A DNA stretch of 64,000 bases from Pseudomonas sihuiensis (GTDB taxonomy: Bacteria > Pseudomonadota > Gammaproteobacteria > Pseudomonadales > Pseudomonadaceae), in the NCBI RefSeq assembly GCF_900106015.1, contig NZ_LT629797.1, positions 4,898,001-4,962,000 on the forward strand, written 5' to 3'. A model generated the notes under the pieces. The model was not told the origin of the DNA. It saw nothing but the letters and a program-made list of their open reading frames with translations, and did not search any database. Every line of letters begins with the position of its first letter. The first letter of the stretch is position 1. Position numbers and translations under genes: made by a program. Below are positions 1 through 8,759 of this stretch, piece by piece.

Positions 1-1020
1 GGCACCTATATCACGGGCATTCTCCACCATGCCTTCCTCGCTCATCGCATCCAGCGTGGCGACGATGGCGGCCATGGCCAGCGGGTGGCCGGAGTAGGTC
101 AGGCCGCCGGGGAAGAAGTGGTTGTCGAAGTGCTCGCAGATCGGCTGGGAGATCATCACTCCACCGGCCGGCACATAGCCGGAGTTGACGCCCTTGGCGA
201 AGACGATCAGGTCTGGCACCACGCCGAAGTGTTCCAGTGCCAGCCAGGCGCCGGTGCGGCCGAAGCCGGCCATCACTTCGTCGCAGATCAATAGGATGCC
301 GAACTCGTCGGCCAGTTTGCGCACGCCCTGCATATAGCCTTTCGGCGGCACCAGAATGCCGGCGGTGCCGGGAATGCTCTCCAGCAGGATGGCGGCGATG
401 GCACCCGGCCCCTCGCATTCGATGACCCGGCGCAGGTGCTGCAGGGCTCGCGCGCATTCTTCTTCTTCGTTCGCCGCATTGAACTCGGTGCGGTACAGGT
501 AGGGGTTGAAGAAGTGCACATGGCCACGGGCGTATTCGTTGGGCACGCGGCGTGGATCACCGGTGGCGACGATGGCCGCGCCGGTGCTGCCATGGTAGGA
601 GCGGTAGGCGGAGAGGATCTTGTCGCGGCCGGTGTACAGGCGTGCCATGCGCATGGCGTTCTCGTTGGCATCGGCCCCGGCGTTGGTGAAGAACACCTTG
701 GAGAAACCGGCCGGCGCGCGGGCGAGAATGCGCTTGGCCGCTTCGCCACGCATCAGGTTGGCGGTGGCTGGGGCGATGGTCACCAGGCTGCCGGCCTGTT
801 CCTGGATGGCGGCGATGACCTTCGGGTGCTGGTGGCCGATATTGGTGTTGACCAGTTGGCTGCTGAAATCGAGGTAGCGTTTGCCGTCGTAGTCCCACAG
901 CGTGCAGCCCTCGCCACCGGCGATCACCAGCGGGTTGAGGGCGCCCTGGGTCGACCAGGAATGGAAGACGTGCTGGCGATCCAGATCGTGGACGTACTGG
1001 TTGCTGATCGGTGTGCTCAT
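1..1020 (-). CDS. Class III aminotransferase (aspartate aminotransferase family), 3' end missing
   Basis: A PLP-dependent fold-type I class III aminotransferase that moves an amino group between an amine or omega-amino acid and an oxo acid; the substrate cannot be told. 340 codons are present and the reading frame runs off the left edge, so the C-terminal 80-100 residues are missing. It begins MSTPISNQYVHDLDRQHVFH. Visible family signatures are the SQLVNTNIGHQHPKV segment, the FFTNAGADANENAMRMAR cofactor region, LICDEVMAGFGRTG with the PLP-contacting Asp, and IVFAKGVNSGYVPAGG, whose Lys is the expected Schiff-base residue. It is transcribed away from the aldolase gene at 1203, so the two share a 182-bp control region. 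Close relatives are annotated as taurine- or beta-alanine-pyruvate aminotransferases; this is not resolved here. Confidence 0.88.
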   Translation of the reverse strand, partial: MSTPISNQYVHDLDRQHVFHSWSTQGALNPLVIAGGEGCTLWDYDGKRYLDFSSQLVNTNIGHQHPKVIAAIQEQAGSLVTIAPATANLMRGEAAKRILARAPAGFSKVFFTNAGADANENAMRMARLYTGRDKILSAYRSYHGSTGAAIVATGDPRRVPNEYARGHVHFFNPYLYRTEFNAANEEEECARALQHLRRVIECEGPGAIAAILLESIPGTAGILVPPKGYMQGVRKLADEFGILLICDEVMAGFGRTGAWLALEHFGVVPDLIVFAKGVNSGYVPAGGVMISQPICEHFDNHFFPGGLTYSGHPLAMAAIVATLDAMSEEGMVENARDIGA

Positions 1021-1144
1021 GATGACCTCGGGCTGGCCGTTGCGGATGGCTGCACCTTAGGAACAAAGCGGTCGTTGGCCGTAGGGCCAGATACCGGAAG
1101 TGGCCGGGTCAGCGCGTCTGGCTCACCGACGTCGGGCAACTGTC

Positions 1145-1172
1145 CCTAGGCGACCTGTGTGCACAGGCTAGG
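1145..1172. promoter_or_regulatory. Interrupted dyad upstream of the aldolase gene, possible operator
   Basis: Inner arms CCTGTG/CACAGG (1154-1159 and 1162-1167, 2-nt centre) are enclosed by outer arms CCTAG/CTAGG (1145-1149 and 1168-1172). The dyad lies 30-58 nt before the aldolase ATG, in the spacer shared with the divergent aminotransferase. Size and placement suit a dimeric repressor site, but no cognate regulator is visible next to it. Confidence 0.35.
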
Positions 1173-1202
1173 CTGGAGGCATACGTTTTCAGGAGTGAAA
1201 CC

Positions 1203-1988
1203 ATGGCCCACGCATTCGAAATCAACACTGCCCCGGTGGCGTCCACTGAAGGCCTGAACAGCCCCGCGATCGCCCAGGCGCGTATCGACCTGGCCGCCTG
1301 CTTTCGCATGGCGGCACGGCTCGGCATGGGCGAAGGCATCTGCAATCATTTTTCCGTGGTGGTGCCGGGGCGGCCGGAGCTGTTTCTGGTCAACCCTTAT
1401 GGCCTGGCCTTCGCCGAGATCACGGCCTCGTCGCTGTTGATCTGCGATTTCGAGGGGCGCGTAGTGCTGGGTGAGGGCCGTCCGGAGGCCACGGCGTTCT
1501 TTATCCATGCCCAGTTGCACCGCCTCAACCCCCGCGCCACGGCAGCCTTCCACACCCATATGCCCAACGCCACGGCGCTGTGCATGCTGGAGGGCGAGCC
1601 CTTCGTCTGGGCCGGGCAGACCGCGCTGAAATTTTACGAGCGACTGGCCGTGGACGAGGATTACCAGGGCCTGGCGCTCGACTACGCCGAAGGCGAGCGT
1701 ATCGCCCGCGCGGCAGGCGATGCCGATGTGCTGATGCTGAAGAATCACGGCCCGTTGGTACTGGGGCCGAGCATTGCCGAAGCCTGGGACGATCTCTACT
1801 ACCTGGAGCGCGCTGCCGAGGTGCAGCTCAAGGCCATGGCCAGCGGTCGGCCGTTGAAGGCGGTGATACCGGCGATTGCCAGTGCGGCGTGCCGGCAGAT
1901 GCTGCAGGGCAACGCCGAAAGCGCGCACCTGCATCTTGAGAGCGTGAAACGCCAGTTGCTGCGCGAGGGGGCGGATTTCGCCGAGTAA
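1203..1988 (+). CDS. Class II aldolase/adducin family protein
   Basis: 261 residues, a normal length for the zinc-dependent class II aldolase/adducin fold that includes fuculose- and ribulose-phosphate aldolases. Metal-ligand histidines are visible in AFHTHMPNATALCM and in MLKNHGPLVLG. The N-terminal RIDLAACFRMAARLGMGEGI followed by NHFSVVVPG matches the substrate-cleft start of the family. The ATG at 1203 has a good AGGAGTGAAACC ribosome site. Pseudomonas members like this one are usually uncharacterised and often sit beside transporters or aminotransferases; the divergent aminotransferase may act on the same substrate. The real substrate is unknown, and non-aldolase members (decarboxylases, epimerases) share the fold. 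Confidence 0.88.
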   Translation: MAHAFEINTAPVASTEGLNSPAIAQARIDLAACFRMAARLGMGEGICNHFSVVVPGRPELFLVNPYGLAFAEITASSLLICDFEGRVVLGEGRPEATAFFIHAQLHRLNPRATAAFHTHMPNATALCMLEGEPFVWAGQTALKFYERLAVDEDYQGLALDYAEGERIARAAGDADVLMLKNHGPLVLGPSIAEAWDDLYYLERAAEVQLKAMASGRPLKAVIPAIASAACRQMLQGNAESAHLHLESVKRQLLREGADFAE

Positions 1989-1993
1989 CTGGT

Positions 1994-2106
1994 TGGTGGG
2001 CGGGTGAGGCGTCGCCCACCCTACAAATCGCTCGCTTGCCGTAGGGTGGGCTTCAGCCCACCAATGGACACCCCCGGATATTTCTGGCGGGTTGCACCCG
2101 CCCTAC
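1994..2106. repeat. Cluster of three GTAGGGTGGGC-type palindromes (family B)
   Basis: In the convergent spacer between the aldolase and urtE. Three imperfect palindromes lie at about 1994-2024 (GGTGGGC...GCCCACCCTAC), 2041-2062 (GTAGGGTGGGCTTCAGCCCA) and 2085-2105 (GGCGGGTTGCACCCGCCCTA). Arms are 6-8 bp with short loops. The same family recurs at 4851-4919. They may act as a bidirectional terminator between the facing genes. Confidence 0.7.
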
Positions 2107-2114
2107 GTTGCGCA

Positions 2115-2813
2115 TCAGATCGCTACCAGCCCGCGCACGCCTTCGGCTTCCATGTTCGCGCCACGACCCTGCTGGACGATCTCGCCACGGCTCATCACCA
2201 GATACTGGTCGGCCAGTTCGGCGGCGAAGTCGTAGAACTGTTCGACCAGCAGGATGGCCATGTCGCCTCGGGCGGCGAGCTTCTTGATCACCGCGCCGAT
2301 CTCCTTGATCACCGAGGGCTGGATGCCTTCGGTGGGCTCGTCGAGGATCAGCAGGCGCGGCTGGCTGGCCAGGGCTCGACCGATGGCCAGCTGTTGCTGC
2401 TGACCACCGGACAGGTCGCCGCCACGGCGATGCTTCATCTCGCGCAGTACCGGGAACAGCTCGTAGATGAATTCCGGCACGGCCTTGGCCTGGCTGCCGG
2501 GAAAACGCGACAGGCCCATCAACAGGTTCTCTTCCACTGTCAGGCGGCCGAAGATCTCGCGGCCCTGGGGCACGTAGGCGATACCGGCGTGTACGCGCTG
2601 GTGCGGTTTGAAGCCGGTGATTGGCTTGCCTTCCCATTGCACGCTGCCGTCCTTGGCCGGGATCAGGCCCATCAGGCACTTGAGCAGGGTGGTCTTGCCC
2701 ACGCCGTTGCGGCCGAGCAGGCAGGTGACCTCGCCGACCTTCACGTCGAACGACAAGCCACGAAGGATGTGGCTGCCGCCGTAATACTGGTGGAGTTGTT
2801 GGACTTGCAGCAT
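2115..2813 (-). CDS. urtE: Urea ABC transporter ATP-binding subunit UrtE
   Basis: 232-residue LivF-type ATPase, the second nucleotide-binding subunit of the high-affinity urea importer. Walker A is LLGRNGVGKTTLLKCLMG, the ABC signature is LSGGQQQQLAIGRAL, and Walker B is RLLILDEPTEGIQP. The EGIQPSVIKEIG segment is characteristic of UrtE. I start at 2813 (MLQVQQLHQYYGG) because an AAGGA box lies 7 nt upstream; an ATG at 2831 gives a longer form without a good site. It is the last gene of the leftward urt series. It is separated from urtD by 84 bp holding an inverted pair of palindromes, which could lower its expression relative to urtD. Confidence 0.95.
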   Translation of the reverse strand: MLQVQQLHQYYGGSHILRGLSFDVKVGEVTCLLGRNGVGKTTLLKCLMGLIPAKDGSVQWEGKPITGFKPHQRVHAGIAYVPQGREIFGRLTVEENLLMGLSRFPGSQAKAVPEFIYELFPVLREMKHRRGGDLSGGQQQQLAIGRALASQPRLLILDEPTEGIQPSVIKEIGAVIKKLAARGDMAILLVEQFYDFAAELADQYLVMSRGEIVQQGRGANMEAEGVRGLVAI

Positions 2814-2833
2814 ATCGATGTCCTTAAGCATGC

Positions 2834-2892
2834 GGTGCGCGCGGCGCACCCTACGGGATAAGCCGCGCCGGGTAGGGTGCGCCGTGCGCACC
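2834..2892. repeat. Inverted pair of GGTGCGC palindromes (family C) between urtD and urtE
   Basis: GGTGCGCGCGGCGCACCCTA (from 2834) and GTAGGGTGCGCCGTGCGCAC (from 2872) face each other around about 18 nt, a REPIN-like arrangement. Single or divergent copies recur at 14482-14502 and 42846-42897. It fills nearly the whole urtD-urtE spacer. Confidence 0.75.
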
Positions 2893-2897
2893 GACTG

Positions 2898-3736
<839 letters not shown>

Positions 3737-3740
<4 letters not shown>

Positions 3741-4825
3741 TGATCCTTCTCCTTGCGCAATAGGCCGACGACGCCGCGCGGCAGGAACAGGGTAACGACG
3801 ATAAACAGCGCACCGAGCGCGAACAGCCAGTATTCCGGGAAGGCCACGGTGAACCAGCTCTTCATGCCGTTGACCAGACCAGCGCCAAGCAGCGGGCCGA
3901 TCAGTGTGCCGCGGCCGCCCAGAGCGACCCACACGGCGGCTTCGATGGACTGCGTCGGCGCCATTTCGCTGGGGTTGATGATGCCCACCAGTGGCACGTA
4001 CAGCGCACCGGCCAGACCGCACAGCACCGCGCTCAAGACCCAGATGAACAGCTTGTAACCGCGCGGATCGTAGCCGCAGAACATCACCCGATTCTCGGCG
4101 TCACGCAGGGCGGTGAGCACCCGGCCGAACTTGCTGCGTGCCAGGCGAAAGCCCAGGTACAGGCTGCCCACCAGCAGCGCCACGGTGGCCAGGAACAGCA
4201 CGGCGCGGGTGCCCTGCGCGGTGATGTCGAAGCCGAGGATGCGGGTGAAGCCGGTGAAGCCATTGTTGCCGCCGAAGCCGGTCTCGTTGCGGAAGAACAG
4301 GAGCATGCCGGCGAAGGTCAGCGCCTGGGTCATGATCGAGAAGTACACGCCCTTGATCCGCGAGCGGAAGGCGAAGAAGCCGAACACCAGCGCCAGCAGG
4401 CCGGGCGCCAGCACCACCAGACACATGGCCCAGAGGAAGCTGGAGGTGCCGTACCAGTACCAGGGCAACTCGTTCCAGGCGAGAAAGCTCATGAAGGCCG
4501 GCAGGCCGTCCCCGGCGCTTTGGCGCATCAGGTACATGCCCATGGCGTAGCCGCCGAGGGCGAAGAACAGGCCGTGGCCCAGCGACAGCATGCCGGCGTA
4601 GCCCCAGACCAGATCCAGCGCCAGTGCGACGATGGCGTAGCAGAGGATCTTGCCCACCAGGGTCAGGCTGTATGCCGAGACGTGCAGGGCATGGTCGGCC
4701 GGCAGCAGGTGCAGCAGCGGCATGGCGAGCAGCACGGCCAGCACCAGCAGGCCGATGGCGATGGAGACCTGCGGGCCGAGCTTGGCGCTGGCGCGGGCCA
4801 GCAGCGTTTGATTTATTGCATTCAT
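3737..4825 (-). CDS. urtC: Urea ABC transporter permease UrtC
   Basis: 362-residue LivM-type inner-membrane permease, the second channel subunit of the urea importer. Hydrophobic segments begin at about residue 20 and continue to the C-terminus, with the conserved EAA-like region LTALRDAENRVMFCGYDP and the loop VWVALGGRGTLIGPLLGAG. It overlaps urtD by 4 bp. Its own start region is unusual: the 26 bp upstream are a near copy of the urtB 3' end, left by an insertion of about 100 bp between urtB and urtC (see that repeat). Ancestrally the urtB stop and the urtC start were probably adjacent or overlapping. Confidence 0.95.
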
Positions 4826-4974
4826 CAGTCGATCACTCGTCCTTTAAGCCCGTAGGGTGGGTGCAACCCGCCGCTGCAGTGATGGCGTTCGGTCTGTCTG
4901 GCGGGTTTCACCCGCCCTACGCCCGTTGGCGCAATAACGGTCGCTGGTCATCAGTCGATCACCCGTCCTTTGAG
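4823..4974. repeat. Palindrome-bearing insert between urtB and urtC, flanked by a 26-bp direct repeat
   Basis: Direct repeats 4823-4848 and 4949-4974 match at 24 of 26 positions. Both read Leu-Lys-Gly-Arg-Val-Ile-Asp-stop on the minus strand, the end of UrtB, so the urtB 3' end is duplicated in front of urtC. The 100-bp insert (4849-4948) carries inverted arms GTAGGGTGGGTGCAACCCGC (from 4851) and GGCGGGTTTCACCCGCCCTA (ending near 4920), the same palindrome family as at 1994-2106. This looks like an insertion with a long target duplication, or a local duplication followed by insertion. Confidence 0.85.
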
Positions 4975-6519
4975 AGCGAAGAGGCCTTGCGGGCGTTTCT
5001 GGATGAACAGGATGATCAGCGCGAGGATGAGGATCTTGCCGAGCACGGCACCGATCTGCGGCTCGAGGAATTTGTTCACCACGCCCAGGCCGAAGGCGGC
5101 CAGCACGCTACCGGCCAGTTGCCCGACGCCGCCAAGCACCACCACCAGGAACGAGTCGATGATGTAGCTCTGACCGAGGTCGGGGCCGACGTTGCCGATC
5201 TGGCTCAAGGCCACGCCGCCGAGGCCGGCGATGCCCGAGCCGAGACCGAAGGCCAGCATGTCCACGCGCCCGGTGGGCACGCCGCAGCAGGCGGCCATGT
5301 TGCGGTTCTGCGTCACCGCGCGCACGTTCAGGCCCAGGCGCGTCTTGTTCAGCAGCAGCCAGGTCAGGACCACGACGAACAAGGCGAAGCCGATGATGAC
5401 GATGCGGTTGTACGGCAGCACCAGGTTCGGCAGTACCTGCACGCCGCCGGACAGCCAGGCCGGGTTGGCCACTTCGACGTTCTGCGCGCCGAAGGTGACG
5501 CGCACCAGCTGGATCAGAATCAGGCTGATGCCCCAGGTGGCCAGCAGGGTTTCCAGCGGGCGGCCGTAGAGATGGCGGATCACCGTGCGTTCCAGGGCCA
5601 TGCCGATGCAGGCGGTGACCAGAAAGGCGATGGGCAACGCGGCCAGCGGGTAGAGCGTGAGGTATTCGGGGGCCAGGCGCTGGAAGCTCAGCTGCACCAC
5701 GTAGGTGGTGTAGGCACCGAGCATCAGCATCTCGCCGTGGGCCATGTTGATCACCCCGAGCAGGCCGAAGGTGATGGCCAGACCGAGTGCGGCCAGCAGC
5801 AGGATCGAACCCAACGACAGGCCGCTGAAGGCCTGGCCGAGCAGTTCGCCGATCAGCAGTTTGTTCTTCACCTGGGCCAGGCTCTGCTCGGCAGCGGCGC
5901 GCACGGTGGCATCGCTTTCTTCACCATCGAGCAGGCTTTGCAGGCGCGTACGGGCTAGCGGGTCGCCGGTCTTGCCCAGACGCTCCACGGCAGCCAGGCG
6001 CACAGCTGGGTCGCTGGCCTCCAGCTGCAGGTTGGCCAGGGCCAGGGTGATAGCGTCGCGTACATTCTCGTCGGCTTCCATGCTCAGGCGGTTTTCCAGC
6101 AAGGGCAGCAATGCCGGCGGTGTATTGCGTTGCAGTTGCTTGGCAGCAGCGAGGCGCACGGCGGCGGCGTCATCGAGCAACTGATGGCTGGCCACGGTGA
6201 AGGCGATCAGGCCGCGCAGGCGGTTGTTCAGGCGCAGTTTGCGTGGCGTGCCGTTGGCTTCGGCATTGCCATCAGCGGCTTGCCAGGTGCCGTCCTGTTC
6301 GATGAAGGCACGTTTGTCGGCATCGCTGCCGACGCGGCCCTGCTGCAGGGCTTGCAGCAGTGGCATGCGTTCGGTGTTGGGCGTGGCGGCCCAGTCCTGC
6401 AGCAGTTTGGCCTGTTTGCTGGCGTTGGCAGCGACGAAATCGTCGGCCTCGCCAGCCTGTGCCGCCAGTGGCAGCAACAGCAACAGGCTCAGGAGAATTC
6501 GGGTAAGGGCAGTGGGCAT
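4951..6519 (-). CDS. urtB: Urea ABC transporter permease UrtB
   Basis: 522 residues: a signal peptide (LSLLLLLPLAAQA), then about 200 periplasmic residues with HEAT-like helical pairs (AAVRLAAAKQLQ, DPAVRLAAVERLG, ATVRAAAEQSLA), then a LivH-type permease from about residue 230 (LGSILLLAALGLAITFGLLG, INMAHGEMLMLGAY). The long extracytoplasmic N-terminus is characteristic of proteobacterial UrtB and probably helps the binding protein dock. The start at 6519 has AAGGA 7 nt upstream; upstream in-frame codons lie in repeat DNA and are rejected. The C-terminal peptide LKGRVID is duplicated outside the gene in front of urtC. Confidence 0.95.
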   Translation of the reverse strand: MPTALTRILLSLLLLLPLAAQAGEADDFVAANASKQAKLLQDWAATPNTERMPLLQALQQGRVGSDADKRAFIEQDGTWQAADGNAEANGTPRKLRLNNRLRGLIAFTVASHQLLDDAAAVRLAAAKQLQRNTPPALLPLLENRLSMEADENVRDAITLALANLQLEASDPAVRLAAVERLGKTGDPLARTRLQSLLDGEESDATVRAAAEQSLAQVKNKLLIGELLGQAFSGLSLGSILLLAALGLAITFGLLGVINMAHGEMLMLGAYTTYVVQLSFQRLAPEYLTLYPLAALPIAFLVTACIGMALERTVIRHLYGRPLETLLATWGISLILIQLVRVTFGAQNVEVANPAWLSGGVQVLPNLVLPYNRIVIIGFALFVVVLTWLLLNKTRLGLNVRAVTQNRNMAACCGVPTGRVDMLAFGLGSGIAGLGGVALSQIGNVGPDLGQSYIIDSFLVVVLGGVGQLAGSVLAAFGLGVVNKFLEPQIGAVLGKILILALIILFIQKRPQGLFALKGRVID

Positions 6520-6534
6520 AAGGGTGTCCTTGGC

Positions 6535-6584
6535 GTAGCCCGGATGACGTCCGGGGCGAGCTTCCCGGATTGCATCCGGGCTAC
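6535..6584. repeat. REPIN of the CCCGGAT family (family A) between urtA and urtB
   Basis: GTAGCCCGGATGACGTCCGG (from 6535) faces TTCCCGGATTGCATCCGGGC (from 6562, ending in GCTAC at 6584). This is an inverted pair of REP units of the same family that flanks the RAYT gene at 53.6-54.2 kb. Confidence 0.85.
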
Positions 6585-6602
6585 GGCGACCCTCTCCCCC
6601 GG

Positions 6603-6686
6603 CCCCTCTCCCGCAAGCGGGAGAGGGGAGACAAGCGGCACTGCAAGCCATTGACGAGCTGTGGTTGCCGCTTGCGGGAGAGGGGG
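6603..6686. repeat. CCCTCTCCC palindrome (family E) and a third arm
   Basis: The hairpin CCCCTCTCCCGC/GCGGGAGAGGGG occupies 6603-6628 with a 2-nt loop, and a further GCTTGCGGGAGAGGGGG arm follows at 6670-6686, just after the urtA stop. With the adjacent REPIN it fills the 175-bp urtA-urtB spacer. A related copy lies at 12442-12478. Confidence 0.7.
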
Positions 6687-6694
6687 CTTTTGCC

Positions 6695-7960
6695 TTAGTT
6701 CGACTTCACCGGGGTATCGGCTTTCTTGTCGTTGCCTTCGATGAAGGGGCTCCACGGCTGGGCGCGAACCGGGCCGTCGGTTTCCCAGACCACGGAGAAC
6801 TGACCGTCTTCCTGGATTTCGCCGATCATCACCGGCTTGTGCAGGTGGTGGTTCTTCTCGTCCATCTTCAGGGTGAAGCCGCTCGGTGCCGCGAACTCCT
6901 GGCCAGCCATGGCTTCACGCACCTTGTCGACGTCGGTGGTGCCGGCTTTCTCGACGGCCTGCGCCCACATGTGGATGCCCACGTAGGTGGCTTCCATCGG
7001 GTCGTTGGTCACCACGGTGTCGGCGTTCGGCAGCTTCTTGGCCTTGGCGTAGGCTTTCCAGTCGGCGACGAACTTCTCGTTGACCGGGTTTTCCACGGAC
7101 TGGAAGTAGTTCCAGGCCGCCAGGTGGCCGACCAGCGGCTTGGTGTCGATGCCGCGCAGTTCTTCTTCACCCACGGAGAAGGCCACAACCGGCACCTCGG
7201 TGGCTTCCAGACCCTGGTTGGCCAGTTCCTTGTAGAACGGCACGTTGGAGTCGCCGTTCACGGTGGAAACCACGGCCGTCTTGCCGCCAGCGGAGAACTT
7301 CTTGATGTTGGCGACGATGGTTTGATAGTCGCTATGACCGAAGGGGGTGTAGACCTCTTCGATGTCCTTGTCGGCGATGCCCTTGCTGTTGAGGAAGGCG
7401 CGCAGGATCTTGTTGGTGGTACGCGGGTAGACGTAGTCGGTGCCGAGCAGGAAGAAGCGCTTGGCGGCGCCGCCGTCTTCGCTGAGCAGGTATTCCACCG
7501 CCGGGATGGCCTGCTGGTTTGGCGCTGCACCGGTGTAGAAGACGTTCGGCGACATCTCTTCGCCTTCGTACTGCACCGGGTAGAACAGCAGGCCGTTGAG
7601 CTCTTCATAGACCGGCAGCACGGATTTGCGCGATACCGAGGTCCAGCAGCCGAAGGTCACCGCGACCTTGTCCTGGGTCAGCAACTGGCGGCCACGCTCG
7701 GCAAACAGCGGCCAGTTCGACGCCGGGTCGACCACTACCGCTTCGAGCTGCTTGCCGAGTACACCGCCCTTGGCGTTGATCTCGTCGATGGTCATCAGCG
7801 CCATGTCTTTGAGCGAGGTTTCGGAAATGGCCATGGTGCCGGACAGCGAGTGCAGGACGCCGACCTTGATGGTCTCGGCGGCCTGGATGGACCAGCTCAG
7901 GCCCATGGCGGCGATGGAAGCGGAAAGGGTAAAGGCCTTGATCAGGCTGCGACGTTGCAT
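6695..7960 (-). CDS. urtA: Urea ABC transporter substrate-binding protein UrtA
   Basis: 421-residue periplasmic receptor of the FmdD/UrtA group, which binds urea and delivers it to UrtBC. The N-terminus MQRRSLIKAFTLSASIAAMG has a twin-arginine-like RRSLIK motif before the hydrophobic stretch, with likely cleavage at SIQAAE. Typical family segments are KVGVLHSLSGTMAISETSLK, FGCWTSVSRKSVLPV and GTDYVYPRTTN. The start at 7960 is preferred over the ATG at 7978 because GGAG lies 8 nt before it. It follows the GntR gene by 75 bp with no terminator, so it may be read from the atzF promoter, from one of its own, or both. Confidence 0.95.
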   Translation of the reverse strand: MQRRSLIKAFTLSASIAAMGLSWSIQAAETIKVGVLHSLSGTMAISETSLKDMALMTIDEINAKGGVLGKQLEAVVVDPASNWPLFAERGRQLLTQDKVAVTFGCWTSVSRKSVLPVYEELNGLLFYPVQYEGEEMSPNVFYTGAAPNQQAIPAVEYLLSEDGGAAKRFFLLGTDYVYPRTTNKILRAFLNSKGIADKDIEEVYTPFGHSDYQTIVANIKKFSAGGKTAVVSTVNGDSNVPFYKELANQGLEATEVPVVAFSVGEEELRGIDTKPLVGHLAAWNYFQSVENPVNEKFVADWKAYAKAKKLPNADTVVTNDPMEATYVGIHMWAQAVEKAGTTDVDKVREAMAGQEFAAPSGFTLKMDEKNHHLHKPVMIGEIQEDGQFSVVWETDGPVRAQPWSPFIEGNDKKADTPVKSN

Positions 7961-8035
7961 GGTGCGATCTCCATTCACAAGTGTGATTAAGTGGACAGCG
8001 TTTTTATTGGTGGCAGTGATTCAAAGGTCATTACG

Positions 8036-8758
8036 TCACCCTTGTGCCGGCAGTGCCCGTTGCCGGGCGCTGTGCAGCATGTGCAGGGTGATCTTGCGCA
8101 CTTCCGCTTTGCTGACCTCTATGTGGGTCTTGAGCAATAGCTGTGCCTCTTCGCAGCGACGCGACAGGATCGCGCCGAGGATGCGTGCGTGTTCCTCGTA
8201 TGTGATTTCCACGCGCGGCCCCTGGGTGAAGTCCAGGCGCCTGATAATTCGGATCTTTTCGCTGACTTCGGCATGCAGGCGGGCCATCTCGCGATTGCCG
8301 GCGGCTTCCAGCAGTTGGCAGTGAAAACGTTCGTCCAGACGCGAGACTTCGCGGCCGTCCTGCAGGCGCTGCTCGGGTTGCACCATCCAGGTGCAACGCA
8401 GCTGTTCCAGTGCATCCGGCAGCTCGCCATTGGGGCGTTCGCACAGGCGCTTGACCGCCTCGAGTTCTAGGACGATGCGCACCTCGTACAGCTCCTCGAA
8501 GTGAGCGAAATCGAACGGCTTGACCTGCCAACCGCTGCGGAAATACACCTCCAGATAGCCCTCGCGCTCCAGGCGATACAACGCCTGGCGCACCGGCGTG
8601 CGGCTGGCGGCCATGCGCTCGGCGATCTCGCCTTCGGAAAAACGATCACCCGGCAGCAGGCGGAACTCGAAGATGTCGTCCTTGAGCTGCAGGTAGATGC
8701 GCTCGGCGAGATTTTCCGGGCGCTCCTTGCCACGCTTGGCCGGGCTGACCAGTTGCAT
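8036..8758 (-). CDS. GntR-family (FCD-type) transcriptional regulator
   Basis: 240 residues. The N-terminal winged helix (about 17-80) contains LPGDRFSEGEIAERMAASRT and PVRQALYRLEREGYLEV. The C-terminal all-helical FCD effector domain keeps the metal/ligand residues Asp and His in LDERFHCQLLEAAGN, His in YEEHARILGA and His in LLKTHIEVSK. It starts 1 bp after the uca stop and precedes urtA, so it sits inside the urea operon. The obvious inference is control of urea uptake and cleavage in response to a small acid such as allophanate, but neither ligand nor operator can be read from the sequence. Confidence 0.9.
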   Translation of the reverse strand: MQLVSPAKRGKERPENLAERIYLQLKDDIFEFRLLPGDRFSEGEIAERMAASRTPVRQALYRLEREGYLEVYFRSGWQVKPFDFAHFEELYEVRIVLELEAVKRLCERPNGELPDALEQLRCTWMVQPEQRLQDGREVSRLDERFHCQLLEAAGNREMARLHAEVSEKIRIIRRLDFTQGPRVEITYEEHARILGAILSRRCEEAQLLLKTHIEVSKAEVRKITLHMLHSARQRALPAQG

Positions 8759-8759
8759 C

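Noticed and set aside
1092..1106. Sigma-54 promoter in the aminotransferase-aldolase spacer (TGGCCGGGTCAGCGC)
   Set aside because: GG and GC have the right 10-nt spacing but the TT of the -12 element is missing and GC-rich sequence gives such matches by chance.
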